From the NCBI RefSeq assembly GCF_000759435.1, contig NZ_JRJG01000105.1, forward strand, positions 1 to 64,000: a stretch of 64,000 nucleotides of DNA, written 5' to 3'. A program made the position numbers and the translations under genes. Source of the DNA: Hoeflea sp. BAL378 (lineage in GTDB: Bacteria; Pseudomonadota; Alphaproteobacteria; Rhizobiales; Rhizobiaceae). The notes beneath the pieces were generated by a model. The model saw nothing but the letters and a program-made list of their open reading frames with translations. It was not told the origin of the DNA and did no database searches. Below, piece after piece: positions 20,301 to 30,900 of the stretch (its first letter is position 1; each line of letters opens with the position of its first letter).

Positions 20301-21754
20301 TCCCGTGCCGCGGTGGCGGTCTGCTCCTCCTCGGTGTGCGTCCCGGCAGGGGCCGTTGCCTCCGGTTGCTCAGGCTGGGCCGCATCCGCGGCTTCGTCCC
20401 CGTCGGTTGCCGGAACCTGATCCTCGGGCTCCTCGGCCGCGCCGAGAGGCTCCTCCAAAGCCTCGCCGGCCGGCGAGGCTGTTCCGGCGTCCGGTTCCGC
20501 GTCGCTGTAGGGACCGGCCTCCGGGGTCGTGTCCGGTCCGGCCTCGCCGCCGGCATCGATCTCCGTCAGAACATCGGCATCGGTTTCGCCGTCGGCCTCG
20601 AAGCCCGACACGAGATTGCGCGCATCGGCGAAGGGCGGCGGAACCTGCTGCTCCTCGAGCGCCTCCTCGGCGCGGGCCTTCGCAAGCCGCGCATTGAGTT
20701 CGGCGCGGATGCGGCTGATGTCGAATTGGGGCCGGCGCGGCGCCGGGGCCTGGCTTTCCCGCTCGGTCTCAAGGCCGGCATCCGCCGCGGCGGTGTCGGT
20801 CTCCCGTTCGGGCGAAGCGACGTCATCTTCGGAAGAGGCCGCGGCATCGGACGCGTCGTCGAAGGCGGGTGCCTCGTCGGCATCGGTTCGGCGGGCGGAA
20901 TCGTCGTCCATGACGGGGGCGGGGGAATGATCCCCTGCGCCCTCGGAAGCGTCGTCCGCGCCCGACTGCCAGTCGGGACGCGCCAAATCTTCGGGCTCCG
21001 GCCCGGCCTCACCTGTGGTCGCGTCGGATGCGGCGTCGTCCTCGACCGGCTCGGCAACGTCCTGCGGCGCCTCGTCCGCGTCCTCGACCGGCGATGCCTC
21101 GACGGCAAACAGCAGGTGCAGCGCCGGGTCATCGGCGAGCCTGCCGATGGCGGTCGGCATCGGTCCGTTGCGCGCCTCGGTCATGCGCTTGACCAGGCGG
21201 TCGGGATCCTCGGCCACGTCCGCGATCATCCGGCTGATCTCGCTTTGAGCAAGGCCGATCTCATCGAAGGTGCTGGTCGCGGCCAGCACCGTGCCGTCGC
21301 GGTCGAGCACGGCGACATGGGTGCCGGTTCCCTCGAAGCCGGAAATGATCTGGCGGGCGCGCACGCCCGGCGCCAGGATCTTGCCACTCTGGCTGCTGAC
21401 GAGCAGCAGCGCCCGCTCGCCGTCGGGCAGGGTGATGTCCTCGAGCGTCGCCGGCGTCATCGCCCGCGAGAAGCCCGACGACAGCCGCATCATGAAGGCC
21501 TGCGGCCGGGCCGTGCGGCGCAGGCCGCTGAGCGCGCTTTCGATCTGCCGCCGTGTCGCGGCCTGGCCCGCCAGGCCTTCGTCCAGCGCGTCGTAGATGT
21601 TGTCGAAGCCGAACAGGCCCGCGGCCGCGCCATTGGCCCACAGCACCGCCCCCAGATCCGCGCTCAGCACGGCCACGGCGTCGCCCTTGGCGAAGCGGTC
21701 CCTGACCGAGGGATGAACGGCGAGATCGATGAACGGATAATGATGAGCCTGCAT
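17396..21754 (-). CDS. Very large PAS sensor histidine kinase, PdhS-like
   Basis: 1452 residues. The N-terminal PAS-like part (about 20-200) opens GDAVAVLSADLGAVLWANGA. A very long, Asp/Glu/Ala-rich, low-complexity linker (about 210-480 and 610-880) surrounds a small folded island at about 490-590. Two PAS domains follow at about 930-1020 and 1090-1200. The DHp helix has the phospho-accepting His in SHEIRTPLNAIIGFSE (about 1229), and the catalytic domain has GTGLGLPLTKAMVE (about 1415). The kinase end matches the PleC/DivJ/PdhS group that acts on DivK and so on CtrA in rhizobial cell-cycle and polarity control. Only one clear membrane-free chain is seen, so it is probably cytoplasmic. Exact orthology to pdhS is inferred from layout. 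Confidence 0.85.
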   Translation of the reverse strand: MQAHHYPFIDLAVHPSVRDRFAKGDAVAVLSADLGAVLWANGAAAGLFGFDNIYDALDEGLAGQAATRRQIESALSGLRRTARPQAFMMRLSSGFSRAMTPATLEDITLPDGERALLLVSSQSGKILAPGVRARQIISGFEGTGTHVAVLDRDGTVLAATSTFDEIGLAQSEISRMIADVAEDPDRLVKRMTEARNGPMPTAIGRLADDPALHLLFAVEASPVEDADEAPQDVAEPVEDDAASDATTGEAGPEPEDLARPDWQSGADDASEGAGDHSPAPVMDDDSARRTDADEAPAFDDASDAAASSEDDVASPERETDTAAADAGLETERESQAPAPRRPQFDISRIRAELNARLAKARAEEALEEQQVPPPFADARNLVSGFEADGETDADVLTEIDAGGEAGPDTTPEAGPYSDAEPDAGTASPAGEALEEPLGAAEEPEDQVPATDGDEAADAAQPEQPEATAPAGTHTEEEQTATAAREFRFDPNRKPARFVWKINRDGKFSDVSPEFAAAVGPHSADIVGRSFPDLARVFNLDPDHVITELLNRRDTWSGKTVYWPIQGTSLVTPVDLAALPTYTRDRQFDGFRGFGIVRIGETRPDPEALGLALVPGAPLRPAPETPAEDRTETGDADQAQAPSREDVPGVDDADLEIADLDRDTDDLARMDGAEGVDADDTGAAGQDQPDAEPEDPFRGERPAIRLVETPMRRDSDKIIDLETRRTRTRDGLSPGEQAAFREIGVRLTEFTAPAAGTSLTDATDTEATPDAPEDRPVFGKRQSLRGEPGQADSEGSFDGDPLDETGKTVDEPAGEADDVGAGAADRDAAIGEITALTEDRAEDAAEPREEVDTDAPAHAHAPEAGWSEPAAERSARETEGSQPADGSTEPEARSAEPASVEPQIIERVVVEPLPSAFALPARQVMQTGLDAALVDAIPAALLVHSGDALIHANAEFLDLTGYSSLTQLAARGGLDHLLDRPDDEAAPADGGMLVRRGDGTSLKVTARLRSVNWGAGQALLLALAPIPPAASLETAAVITPTEAEALAADDEPDEFAAEEPGEPGSAASAPLPEAGETDAAALKIEAQELRSILETATDGVVILDDDGTIRSMNGSACALFNYNESETQGQPFAMLFAHESQRAVMDYVSGLAEHGVSSVLNDGREVIGREAAGGFLPLFMTIGRLSGSNGYCAVLRDITQWKRTEEELRTAKRAAETANSHKSDFLARVSHEIRTPLNAIIGFSEMMVEERFGPIGSPRYLEYAHDIGNSGKHVLDIVNDLLDISKIEAGQEQMEFVAVSLNEHLAESVSLLQPMANSQRVIIRTSLSVSVPEVVADRRSIKQIALNLLSNAIRFTPSGGQIVVSTSYEPSGNVVIRIRDTGIGMNRKELEQAMKPFGQVGPGPRQRGEGTGLGLPLTKAMVEANRAQFDIVSTPSEGTLVSISFPPQRVLAD

Positions 21755-21890
21755 GGGCTGAATTCCAGTTTCGGCCAGATTGCGCCCGGGAAACGGGCGT
21801 ATTAAGATTTAATTAATAGCTTTGACGCCAGCGCGGGTCCAGCAAGCCACCGTGTCGCAGCGGCAATTTGTCAATAAACGGTTAACGCAT

Positions 21891-21922
21891 GGTGCGTTGC
21901 ACAAGATATGTTGCAATGCACC
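21891..21922. promoter_or_regulatory. Inverted repeat overlapping the phasin promoter
   Basis: GGTGCGTTGCA (21891-21901) and TGCAATGCACC (21912-21922) form 11-base half-sites with one mismatch and a 10-base spacer. TTGCAC (21897) and CATAAT (21922) could be -35/-10 elements 19 bases apart, so a bound protein would cover the promoter. PhaR/AniA, the polyhydroxybutyrate-sensing repressor, controls phasin genes and recognises TGC/GCA-rich sites, so it is the obvious candidate; this is inference. Confidence 0.55.
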
Positions 21923-21997
21923 ATAATCTGTGCTAGGGTCTATCTGAAATCGAAACGGGGCCATGAACGGTCCCAGGATCCTTCAAGGAGAAGCGAC

Positions 21998-22456
21998 ATG
22001 GCGACCAAGAAAACCGCAACCACCGCAGACGTCTTCGAATTCCCGGCCTTCGACATGACCAAGATGGCCGACGGCTACCGCGAAATGGCTGACAAATCCG
22101 TCAACCAGACCAAGGAAGCCTATGCCAAGGTCAAGTCTTCCGCCGAGGAAGCCACCAAGGCGATCGAAGCCACGCTGGAAAACGCCCAGGCCGGCACCGT
22201 CGAACTGAGCCTCAAGGCCATCGACGCCGCCCGCGGCAATGTCGAGCATTCGCTCTCGCACATGGAAGCCCTGCTCGGCGTCAAGTCGGTCGCCCAGATG
22301 ATCGAACTGCAGACCAGCTTCTTCCGCAAGCAGGCCGAGATGATGGTCGACCAGGCCAAGATCATGCAGGAAGCCGCCCGCAAGGTGGCCGAAGACGTCT
22401 CCAAGCCGACCAAGACCGTGGCCGAAAAGACCATGAACGAGATCAAGGTCGCCTGA
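21998..22456 (+). CDS. Phasin family protein
   Basis: 152 residues, start fixed by AAGGAG before ATG 21998 (the longer frame from 21908 runs into the promoter). Ala/Lys/Glu-rich amphipathic helices throughout, with FEFPAFDMTKMADGYREM near the N-terminus and MIELQTSFFRKQAEMM near 100, the phasin_2 signature. Phasins coat polyhydroxyalkanoate granules and control their number and size. The C-terminal KTVAEKTMNEIKVA is typical. Located alone, with its own promoter/operator; acetoacetyl-CoA synthetase upstream fits polyhydroxybutyrate turnover. Confidence 0.9.
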   Translation: MATKKTATTADVFEFPAFDMTKMADGYREMADKSVNQTKEAYAKVKSSAEEATKAIEATLENAQAGTVELSLKAIDAARGNVEHSLSHMEALLGVKSVAQMIELQTSFFRKQAEMMVDQAKIMQEAARKVAEDVSKPTKTVAEKTMNEIKVA

Positions 22457-22502
22457 GCCGCATCGGCGAGAACTGGCGAAGGCCGGACCCGGACGTGCAA
22501 CG

Positions 22503-22547
22503 CCGACAGAGGGTCACCCTCTGTCGGAGCACGAGGGGCCGGCCTTT
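22503..22547 (+). terminator. Double hairpin behind the phasin gene
   Basis: CCGACAGAGGGT-CA-CCCTCTGTCGG style stem at 22503-22527 (11-12 bp, tiny loop), followed by a short GGCCGGCC palindrome at 22536-22543 and TTTT. Probably ends the phasin transcript before the tRNA gene. Confidence 0.65.
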
Positions 22548-22672
22548 TGCCGTGTGGTTTTCCACACCCCCAAAATGACCCGATCCGGGCAAAATCCTCT
22601 TGCAAAATCGACTTTGCCGCCGTATGTCAGCGGCATAAACGCGGCTTGGACAGCGTCCTTGCCCGGTGGCGT

Positions 22673-22749
22673 GCGGTTGTAGCTCAGTTGGTTAGAGCGC
22701 CGGATTGTGGATCCGGAGGTCGGTGGTTCGAGCCCACCCAATCGTACCA
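22673..22749 (+). tRNA. tRNA-His (GTG anticodon)
   Basis: 77 bases including encoded CCA. The acceptor GCGGTTG pairs with CAATCGT using two G-U pairs; D arm AGCTCAGTTGGTTAGAGC; anticodon stem CCGGA/TCCGG with loop TTGTGGA (anticodon 22707-22709); T arm with GGTTCGAGCCC. Discriminator is A73 and the base before the acceptor is T, so the usual G-1:C73 histidine identity pair is missing, as described for a clade of alphaproteobacteria. Confidence 0.95.
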
Positions 22750-22851
22750 TTTCTTCCTGGCGCAGCGTCGAAATCAATCGCCTTCCTGCCGGCGCAACAG
22801 CCGCAGCCCTCGGGCTTTCGCGCTCCCCCGCTCAGAACGCCTTGCCCAAGC

Positions 22852-23088
22852 TCAGAACGCCTTGAATGTCAGGATCGTGTGCGTCCGCTCGACGCCCGGG
22901 ATCGTGTGCACATTGTCGGCGATGAACCGGCCGATATCGACGTCATCGTCGATGTAGAATTTTGCCATCAGGTCGAACTGGCCGCTGACCGAGTAGATCT
23001 CGGAAGCGATCTCGCGGTTGGCGATTTCCTCGGCGACCGGATAGGCCTGTCCGAGCTTGCATTGGAACTCCACGAAAAAACACTGCAT
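22852..23088 (-). CDS. Stand-alone Lrp/AsnC ligand-binding (RAM) domain protein
   Basis: 78 residues starting MQCFFVEFQC, with the RAM fold pattern: FVEFQCKLGQAYPVAEEIA, then IYSVSGQFDLMAKFYIDDD and VHTIPGVERTHTILTF. This is the amino-acid sensing domain of Lrp/AsnC regulators without the helix-turn-helix. Such single-domain proteins exist in many bacteria and may bind amino acids or join full-length partners. Start at 23088 follows AGGAGACC. It is divergent from the liv operon, which makes a branched-chain amino-acid link attractive. Its last 14 bases are repeated directly beyond the stop (22831-22844). Confidence 0.88.
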   Translation of the reverse strand: MQCFFVEFQCKLGQAYPVAEEIANREIASEIYSVSGQFDLMAKFYIDDDVDIGRFIADNVHTIPGVERTHTILTFKAF

Positions 23089-23177
23089 CGCCGGTCTCCT
23101 TCTGTTCCGTATGGCTGGTCTCCCCTTGGAACCATGCCCGCGCGCGGGGCGCAAGGCCACAATCCGCGCACAAATGC

Positions 23178-23189
23178 TTTAAGCTTAAA
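23178..23189. promoter_or_regulatory. Perfect palindrome upstream of the liv operon
   Basis: TTTAAGCTTAAA, 12 bases, in the 237-base divergent gap between the RAM-domain gene and the liv binding-protein gene; AT-rich within a GC-rich genome. It could be an operator, but I cannot assign a regulator. Confidence 0.35.
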
Positions 23190-23325
23190 AAAGTACTGGA
23201 ATTATCCGATACGGCTGTTAAGCTCCCCTGCAACGGCCCATAAAAAGGGGCCCGCCGGGGATAATGTTGCAGGGAGCGGACCGAAACAAGGGCCGGCCCG
23301 GCATCAAACACAGAGAGGACGTTCA

Positions 23326-24468
23326 ATGAACAAGATGCTTTTGGGACTGACAACCGCCGTGTCGCTGATCGCCAGTGTCGCGGTTTCCGCCGCCGAGCCC
23401 GTCAAGGTCGGCATGATCACGACCCTCTCCGGCGGTGGCGCGGCGATCGGCCTGGATACCCGCGATGGCTTCATGCTCGCCATCAAGCAGTCCGGCGCCA
23501 AGGACATCGAGGTCATTGTCGAGGACGACGCCTTGAAGCCGGATCTGGCCGTGCAACTGGCCGACAAGCTGATCCAGTCCGACAAGGTCGACATCATGAC
23601 CGGCATCATCTGGTCCAACCTCGCCATGGCCGTCGTGCCCTCGACCGTGGCCCAGGGCAAGTTCTATCTCTCCACCAATGCCGCACCCTCGGCGCTCGCC
23701 GGCGCAGGCTGCAACCCGAACTATTTCTCGGTCTCCTACCAGAACGACAATCTGCATGAAGGCGCGGGCGAATACGCCAACACCGCGGGCATGAAGAAGG
23801 TGTTCATCATGGCGCCGAACTATCCGGCGGGCAAGGATTCGCTGGCCGGCTTCAAGCGCTTCTACAAGGGCGAGATCGCCAACGAGGTCTACACCGAACT
23901 GGGCGCCACCGACTACGCCAACGAGATCGCCCAGATCCGCGCGTCCGGCGCCGACGGCGTCTTCTTCTTCCTTCCCGGCGGCATGGGCATCGCCTTCATG
24001 AAGCAGTATGCCGGCGCCGGCGTCGGTGTGCCGCTGATCGGCCCCGCCTTCTCCTTCGACCAGAACATCCTGCAGGCCGTCGGCGACGCGGCGCTCGGCG
24101 TCAAGAACACCTCGACCTGGTCGAAGGATCTCGACAACCAGGCCAACAAGGACTTCGTCGCCGCCTACCAGGCCGAATACAACCGCCTGCCGTCGATCTA
24201 CGCCGCGCAGGGCTATGACACCGCCAGCCTGCTGATCTCGGCCCTGGCCGTCGCCCCCGTCAGCGATCAGGATGCGTTCCGCAAGGCGCTGGAAGCCGCC
24301 GATTTCAAGTCGGTTCGCGGCAAGTTCAGCTTCGGCCCCAACCATCACCCGATCCAGGACATCCATGTCCGCGAAGTGATCAAGGAAGGTGACATCTACA
24401 CCAACAAGCTGGTCGGCACCGCGCTCACCGACCGCGCCGACGCCTACGCCGCCGACTGCAAGATGTAA
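23326..24468 (+). CDS. Branched-chain amino-acid type ABC binding protein
   Basis: 380 residues from ATG 23326 (GAGAGGAC upstream). Signal peptide about 1-23 (MNKMLLGLTTAVSLIASVAVSA|AE). The body is a type I periplasmic fold: VGMITTLSGGGAAIGLDTRDG at the start, ADKLIQSDKVD, FYLSTNAAPSALAG, then a second lobe with PSIYAAQGYDTASLL. This is the LivJ/HAAT superfamily; many members bind aromatic or other acids, so leucine specificity is not shown. It heads a five-gene operon; a hairpin separates it from the permease gene. Confidence 0.92.
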   Translation: MNKMLLGLTTAVSLIASVAVSAAEPVKVGMITTLSGGGAAIGLDTRDGFMLAIKQSGAKDIEVIVEDDALKPDLAVQLADKLIQSDKVDIMTGIIWSNLAMAVVPSTVAQGKFYLSTNAAPSALAGAGCNPNYFSVSYQNDNLHEGAGEYANTAGMKKVFIMAPNYPAGKDSLAGFKRFYKGEIANEVYTELGATDYANEIAQIRASGADGVFFFLPGGMGIAFMKQYAGAGVGVPLIGPAFSFDQNILQAVGDAALGVKNTSTWSKDLDNQANKDFVAAYQAEYNRLPSIYAAQGYDTASLLISALAVAPVSDQDAFRKALEAADFKSVRGKFSFGPNHHPIQDIHVREVIKEGDIYTNKLVGTALTDRADAYAADCKM

Positions 24469-24480
24469 TCTTCTCTCGAA

Positions 24481-24503
24481 CCCGGGCGGACACGCCGCCC
24501 GGG
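24481..24503 (+). terminator. Hairpin between binding protein and permease
   Basis: CCCGGGCGG (24481-24489), a 5-base loop, CCGCCCGGG (24495-24503), then a pyrimidine-rich CCTTCTCCTT. With no real T-run it more likely protects the upstream mRNA 3' end, or terminates weakly, than ends the operon. Confidence 0.55.
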
Positions 24504-24537
24504 CCTTCTCCTTGCGCTGACGAGAGCCCGGCAGACC

Positions 24538-25450
24538 ATGACCGTTGCCCTTTTTCTGGAACAAATCCTCAACGGTCTGCAGCTCGGCGTCATGCTGTTC
24601 CTGATGGCCGCCGGCCTCACCCTGATTTTCGGCGTCATGGGTCTGATCAATCTCGCCCATGGCTCGCTGTTCATGGTCGGCGGCTTCGTCTGCGCCGCGG
24701 TCGCCGCCTGGACCGGGTCGTTCTGGCTCGGCCTGATCGCCAGCCTGGCGGCAGCCGCCGCGCTCGGCGCCCTGGTCGAGATGGTGGTGATCCGCAGGCT
24801 CTATGACCGCGATCACCTCGATCAGGTGCTGGCCACCTTCGCGCTGGTGCTGATGTTCTCGGAAGGCGTGCGCTTCCTGTTCGGCTCGTTCCCGCTCTAT
24901 CTCGATCCGCCCGCGTTTCTCACCGGTCCGGTGATGCTGCCCGGAGGCCTGCCCTATCCGGCCTACCGGCTGGCGCTGATCGTCGCCGGCCTCGCCGTGG
25001 CCGCCGGCCTCGGCCTTTTGATCAGCCGCACGCGGCTCGGCATGCAGATCCGCGCCGGCGAGTCCGATCGCGAAATGATCGCGGCGCTCGGCGTCGACAT
25101 CCGCTTTCTCTACACGGTCGTCTTTGCGCTCGGCGCCGCGCTCGCGGGCTTCGCCGGCGCGCTGGTCGGCGCCATCCAGTCGGTGCAGATCGGCATGGGC
25201 GAACCGGTGCTGATCCTCGCCTTCGTGGTCATCGTCATCGGCGGCATCGGCTCGATCCGCGGCGCGCTGATTGCGGCCCTGATCGTCGGCGTTGTCGACA
25301 CCATGGGCCGTTTCCTGCTGCCCACGCTTCTCTCCACCGTGATGGGCGCCTCCGATGCCGCCGGCGTCGGCTCGGCGGTGGCCTCGATGCTGATCTACCT
25401 GCTGATGGCCGCCGTGCTGGTGTTCAAGCCCAAGGGGTTGTTTCCCGCCA

Positions 25451-25458
<8 letters not shown>
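24538..25458 (+). CDS. livH: Branched-chain amino-acid type ABC permease (LivH)
   Basis: 306 residues, eight or so membrane helices. It opens with EQILNGLQLGVMLFLMAAGLTLIFGVMG and has NLAHGSLFMVGGF (about 37-49) and GIGSIRGALIAALIVGVVDT near 236-255, all LivH family marks. It forms the inner-membrane channel with LivM. The ribosome site is weak, so translation may depend on the upstream gene. Its 3' end overlaps livM by 8 bases. Confidence 0.93.
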
Positions 25459-26432
<974 letters not shown>

Positions 26433-26440
<8 letters not shown>

Positions 26441-27181
26441 GCCGGTGCTGGAGCTCAAGGGCCTGACCAAGTCCTTCGGCGCGCTCAAGGTCACCGACGG
26501 CGTCGACCTCGATCTGCGCCCGGGCGAGATCCACGCCCTGATCGGCCCCAACGGCGCCGGCAAGTCGAGCCTGATCAAGCTGGTCGCCGGCGAACTCGCC
26601 GCCAATTCGGGCTCGATCCGCTTCGACGGCCGCGAGATCAACGGCCTCGACCAGATCGCCCGCGCACGACTGGGCCTCACCCGCACCTTCCAGGTGTCTT
26701 CGCTCATTCCGGAATTCTCCGCCCGCGGCAATGTCATGCTGGCGGCCCAGGCGCGCCACCGGTCGGTGTTCGGCTTCGTCAGGCAGGTGAGCCGCGACCG
26801 GGAGCTGACCGGCGAGGCCATGCAGGCGCTCGAGCGCGTCGGCCTCGCCGACCGCGCCGCGGTCCGCGTCAGCGAACTTTCCCACGGCGAGAAGCGGCTT
26901 CTGGAGATCGCCATGGCGCTCGCCATGCGGCCGCGCATCTTCCTGATGGACGAGCCGATGGCGGGCCTCGGCCAGGAAGGCTCGAGCCGCCTCATCGGCT
27001 TCCTCGACAATCTGCGTCGCGAGGCGCCGATCCTCCTGATCGAGCACGACATGGATGCGGTGTTCCAGTTGGCCGACCGCATCTCGGTGCTGGTCGCCGG
27101 CCGCATCATCGCCCGCGGCAAGGCCGACGAGATCCGCACGCATCCGGAAGTCCGCGCCGCCTATCTCGGGGAGGACGAGGC

Positions 27182-27185
<4 letters not shown>
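26433..27185 (+). CDS. livG: Branched-chain amino-acid type ABC ATPase (LivG)
   Basis: 250 residues: Walker A GPNGAGKSS (about 37-45), Q-loop RTFQVSSLIPEFS, signature LSHGEKRLLEIAMAL (about 150-164; the usual SGGQ is replaced by SHGEK as in LivG), Walker B RIFLMDEPMAGLG, and H-loop LIEHDMDAVF. It pairs with LivF as the two-ATPase motor. The stop overlaps the livF start (ATGA). Confidence 0.93.
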
Positions 27186-27868
<683 letters not shown>

Positions 27869-27880
27869 GCCTGGGTGAAC

Positions 27881-27904
27881 CGGACCGGCGTTCACGCCGG
27901 TCCG
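27881..27904. terminator. Convergent stem-loop
   Basis: CGGACCGGCG-TTCA-CGCCGGTCCG, a 10-bp perfect stem between livF (plus) and the RND gene (minus). No T-run on either side; it probably acts on both transcripts as a 3' stabiliser or terminator. Confidence 0.65.
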
Positions 27905-27946
27905 AAGGCCAAGCACGCAACCGCAGTTCCCGGAACCCGGGTCCCG

Positions 27947-30900
27947 CTACTCCGCCGCCTGCTGCGACACCACCAGTTTCGGCGGCCTCGGCCCGGCCTG
28001 GCGTTCGAGCTCCGCCAGCCGCGCGCGCAGGTCGGCGAGCTCTCCGGCATTCTCGCTCAGCGCCGCGGTCATCGCCCCGGGCTCCATGGTCTCGGCCTCT
28101 TCCTCGCTGGGGCCGACCAGGCGGCCGAAGATCCGGCGCAGGAGCCGCGACAGGTCGTCCATGATCAGGAAGAACGAGGGCACCACGACAAGGCTCAGCA
28201 TCGTCGAGACGATGATGCCGCCGATCACCGCGATTGCCATCGGCGAGCGAAACGATCCGCCTTCGCCGACGCCCAGCGCGCTCGGCAGCATGCCCGCCGA
28301 CATGGCGATCGAGGTCATGACGATCGGCCGGGCGCGCTTCTGGCCGGCCTCGATCATGGCGTCGACGCGGTTGCGCCCCGAGCGGATCAGCTCGACGGCG
28401 AAATCCACGAGCAGGATGGCGTTCTTGGTGACGATGCCCATCAGCATCAGGATGCCGATCAGCACCGGCATCGATAGCGCATTGCCGGTGAGGATCAGGC
28501 CCGCCGCCACGCCGCCGATGGCGAGCGGCAGCGAGAACAGGATGGTGAACGGCTGGATGACGTCCTTGAACAGAAGGATCAGCACGGTGAGCACCAGCAA
28601 GAGCCCCATCAGCATGGCGTTCTGGAAGCTGGTCATCAGTTCGTTCTGAACCTCGGCGTCGCCCGATTCCAGCACCTGCACGCCGGCCGGCAGCTCGGTG
28701 GAGCTGACCACCGCGTTGAACCGCTCCTTGGCCGTGTTCAGCGCCACGCCGATCGGCAGGCTGGCGCCGATGGTCGCCTGCCGCTCCCGGTTGAAGCGCT
28801 TGATGGTCGAGGGACCCTGGGTGATGATGATGTCGGCCACGCTCTTGAGCGGCACCGACACCCCCTTGGAGGTGGCGACCCTGAGATTGGCGAGCCGGTC
28901 GATGTCGGTCCGGTAGACCGGGTCGAGCTGCACCCGGATCGGAATCTGACGGTTGTCGAGCGAGATCTTGGCGAGCGCCGCGTCGACGTCGCCGATGGTG
29001 GCGACGCGCACGGTCTCGGCGATCTGCGCCGTGGTGACGCCGAGCCGGGCGGCCTCCTCGAGCCGCGGCCGGATCTGCACCTCGGGGCGGGGCAGGGAGC
29101 CCGACACGCTGACCGAGGAGAGCACGGTTTCGGCCTTGAGCTTGGGCTCGAGGATGGCCACGGCGCGGTCGATGGCGTCATTGTCGGTCGAGATCACGTT
29201 GTAGCTCAAGTCGCGGTCGCCGCGATCGTTGAGCTTGTAGGCGCGGATGTCGGGAATGACCGCGAGCTTGTCGAAGATCTCGGCTTCGATCTCGGCCTGG
29301 GTGCGGGTTCGGCCGTTGACCTTCATGCGCGGCACGAAATCGCCGGGCACCGCGTCCGACAGGCCGTTGACCACCTTCTTGAGCATCGAGTGCTCGATCT
29401 TCTTGAGCATCACCGAGACCGAGGCGCGGCGGATGTCGAGTTCGCCGCGCGGCGAGGTGCCGCCCAGGATGAACACGCTCTCCACGCCCTCGACATCCTG
29501 GATGATGTCGCGCATCGCCTGCGTCGTGGCGTCGGTGTCGGCGAGCGTCGCGCCGGGCGGCAGCTCGACGCTGACGCTCACGCGTGACACGTCTTCGGGC
29601 GGCAGGAACGAGCCCGGCACCTGCGCCATGAAATAGACCGCGACCACCAGCGATCCGATCGCCGCGAGCAGGGTGGTGTAGCGCCAGCGCAGGGTGCGGC
29701 TCACGAGCCAGGTGTAGCCCTGCATGATGCGGCCGCCGCCTTCCTTCTCCTCATGCGCATCGCTGTCGCGCATCAGGTAGGCGGCCATCATCGGTGTGAT
29801 CAGCCGCGCCACCAGCAGCGAGAACATCACCGCCACCGCGACCGTCATGCCGAACTGCTTGAAATACTGCCCCGGAATGCCGGGCATCAGCGACACCGGC
29901 ACGAACACGGCGATGATGGTGAAGGTGGTGGCGATCACCGCCAGCCCGATCTCGTCGGCGGCCTCCACCGCCGCCCGGTAGGGCGTCTTGCCCATGCGGA
30001 TGTGGCGCGAGATGTTCTCCACCTCGACGATCGCATCATCGACCAGGATGCCCGTGGCCAGCGTGATGGCGAGCAGACTCACCAGGTTGAGCGAGAAGCC
30101 GAGCAGGTCCATGACATAGAAGGTCGGGATCGCCGACAGCGGCAGCGCGATGGCGGCGATCATCGTCGCCCGCCAGTTCCTCAGGAACAGGAACACCACG
30201 AGGATCGCCAGCAGCGATCCCTCGGCCAGCGTGTGCAGCGCCGATTCGTAATTGCCGTAGGTGTAGAACACCGTGTCGTCGACCGGCACGAGCTCGACAT
30301 TGGGGTTGTCGGCGCGGATCTGGTCGAGTGTCTCCGTCACCACCTCGGCCACCGAAATCTCGCTGGCGCCCTTGGCGCGGAACACCGCGAAGGCCACCAC
30401 CTGGTCGCCGTTGTAGCGCCCGAAGGATCTCAGTTCCTCATAGGTGTCGCGCACGGCGCCGAGGTCGCCGAGCCGGACGAAACGGCCGTTCGCGAGCGCG
30501 ATGGTGGTGTTCTCCAGCGCCTTCGTGTCCTGGGCGTCGCCGAGCGTGCGGATGGTCTGCTCGCGCTCACCGATCTCGCCGCGTCCGCCGCCGAGATTGG
30601 CGTTGGTCGCGCGCAACTGCCGGTTCACGTCGGCCGCGGTGATGCCGTAGGAATCGAGCCGCGCCGGATCGAGTTCGATGCGGATCTCGCGGTCCGCGCC
30701 ACCATAGCGCTCGACCTTGCCGACGCCGCGCTGGCCCTGCAGCGCCCGCATGATGGTGTCGTCGACAAACCACGAGGCTTCCTCGAGCGTCATGTCGGGC
30801 GCGTGCACCGCGAAGGTCATGATCGCCTGGCCCTCGACGTCGACGCGGGTGACGATCGGCTCCTCCACCGAGCCCGGCAGGTCGCCGCGCACCCGGTCGA

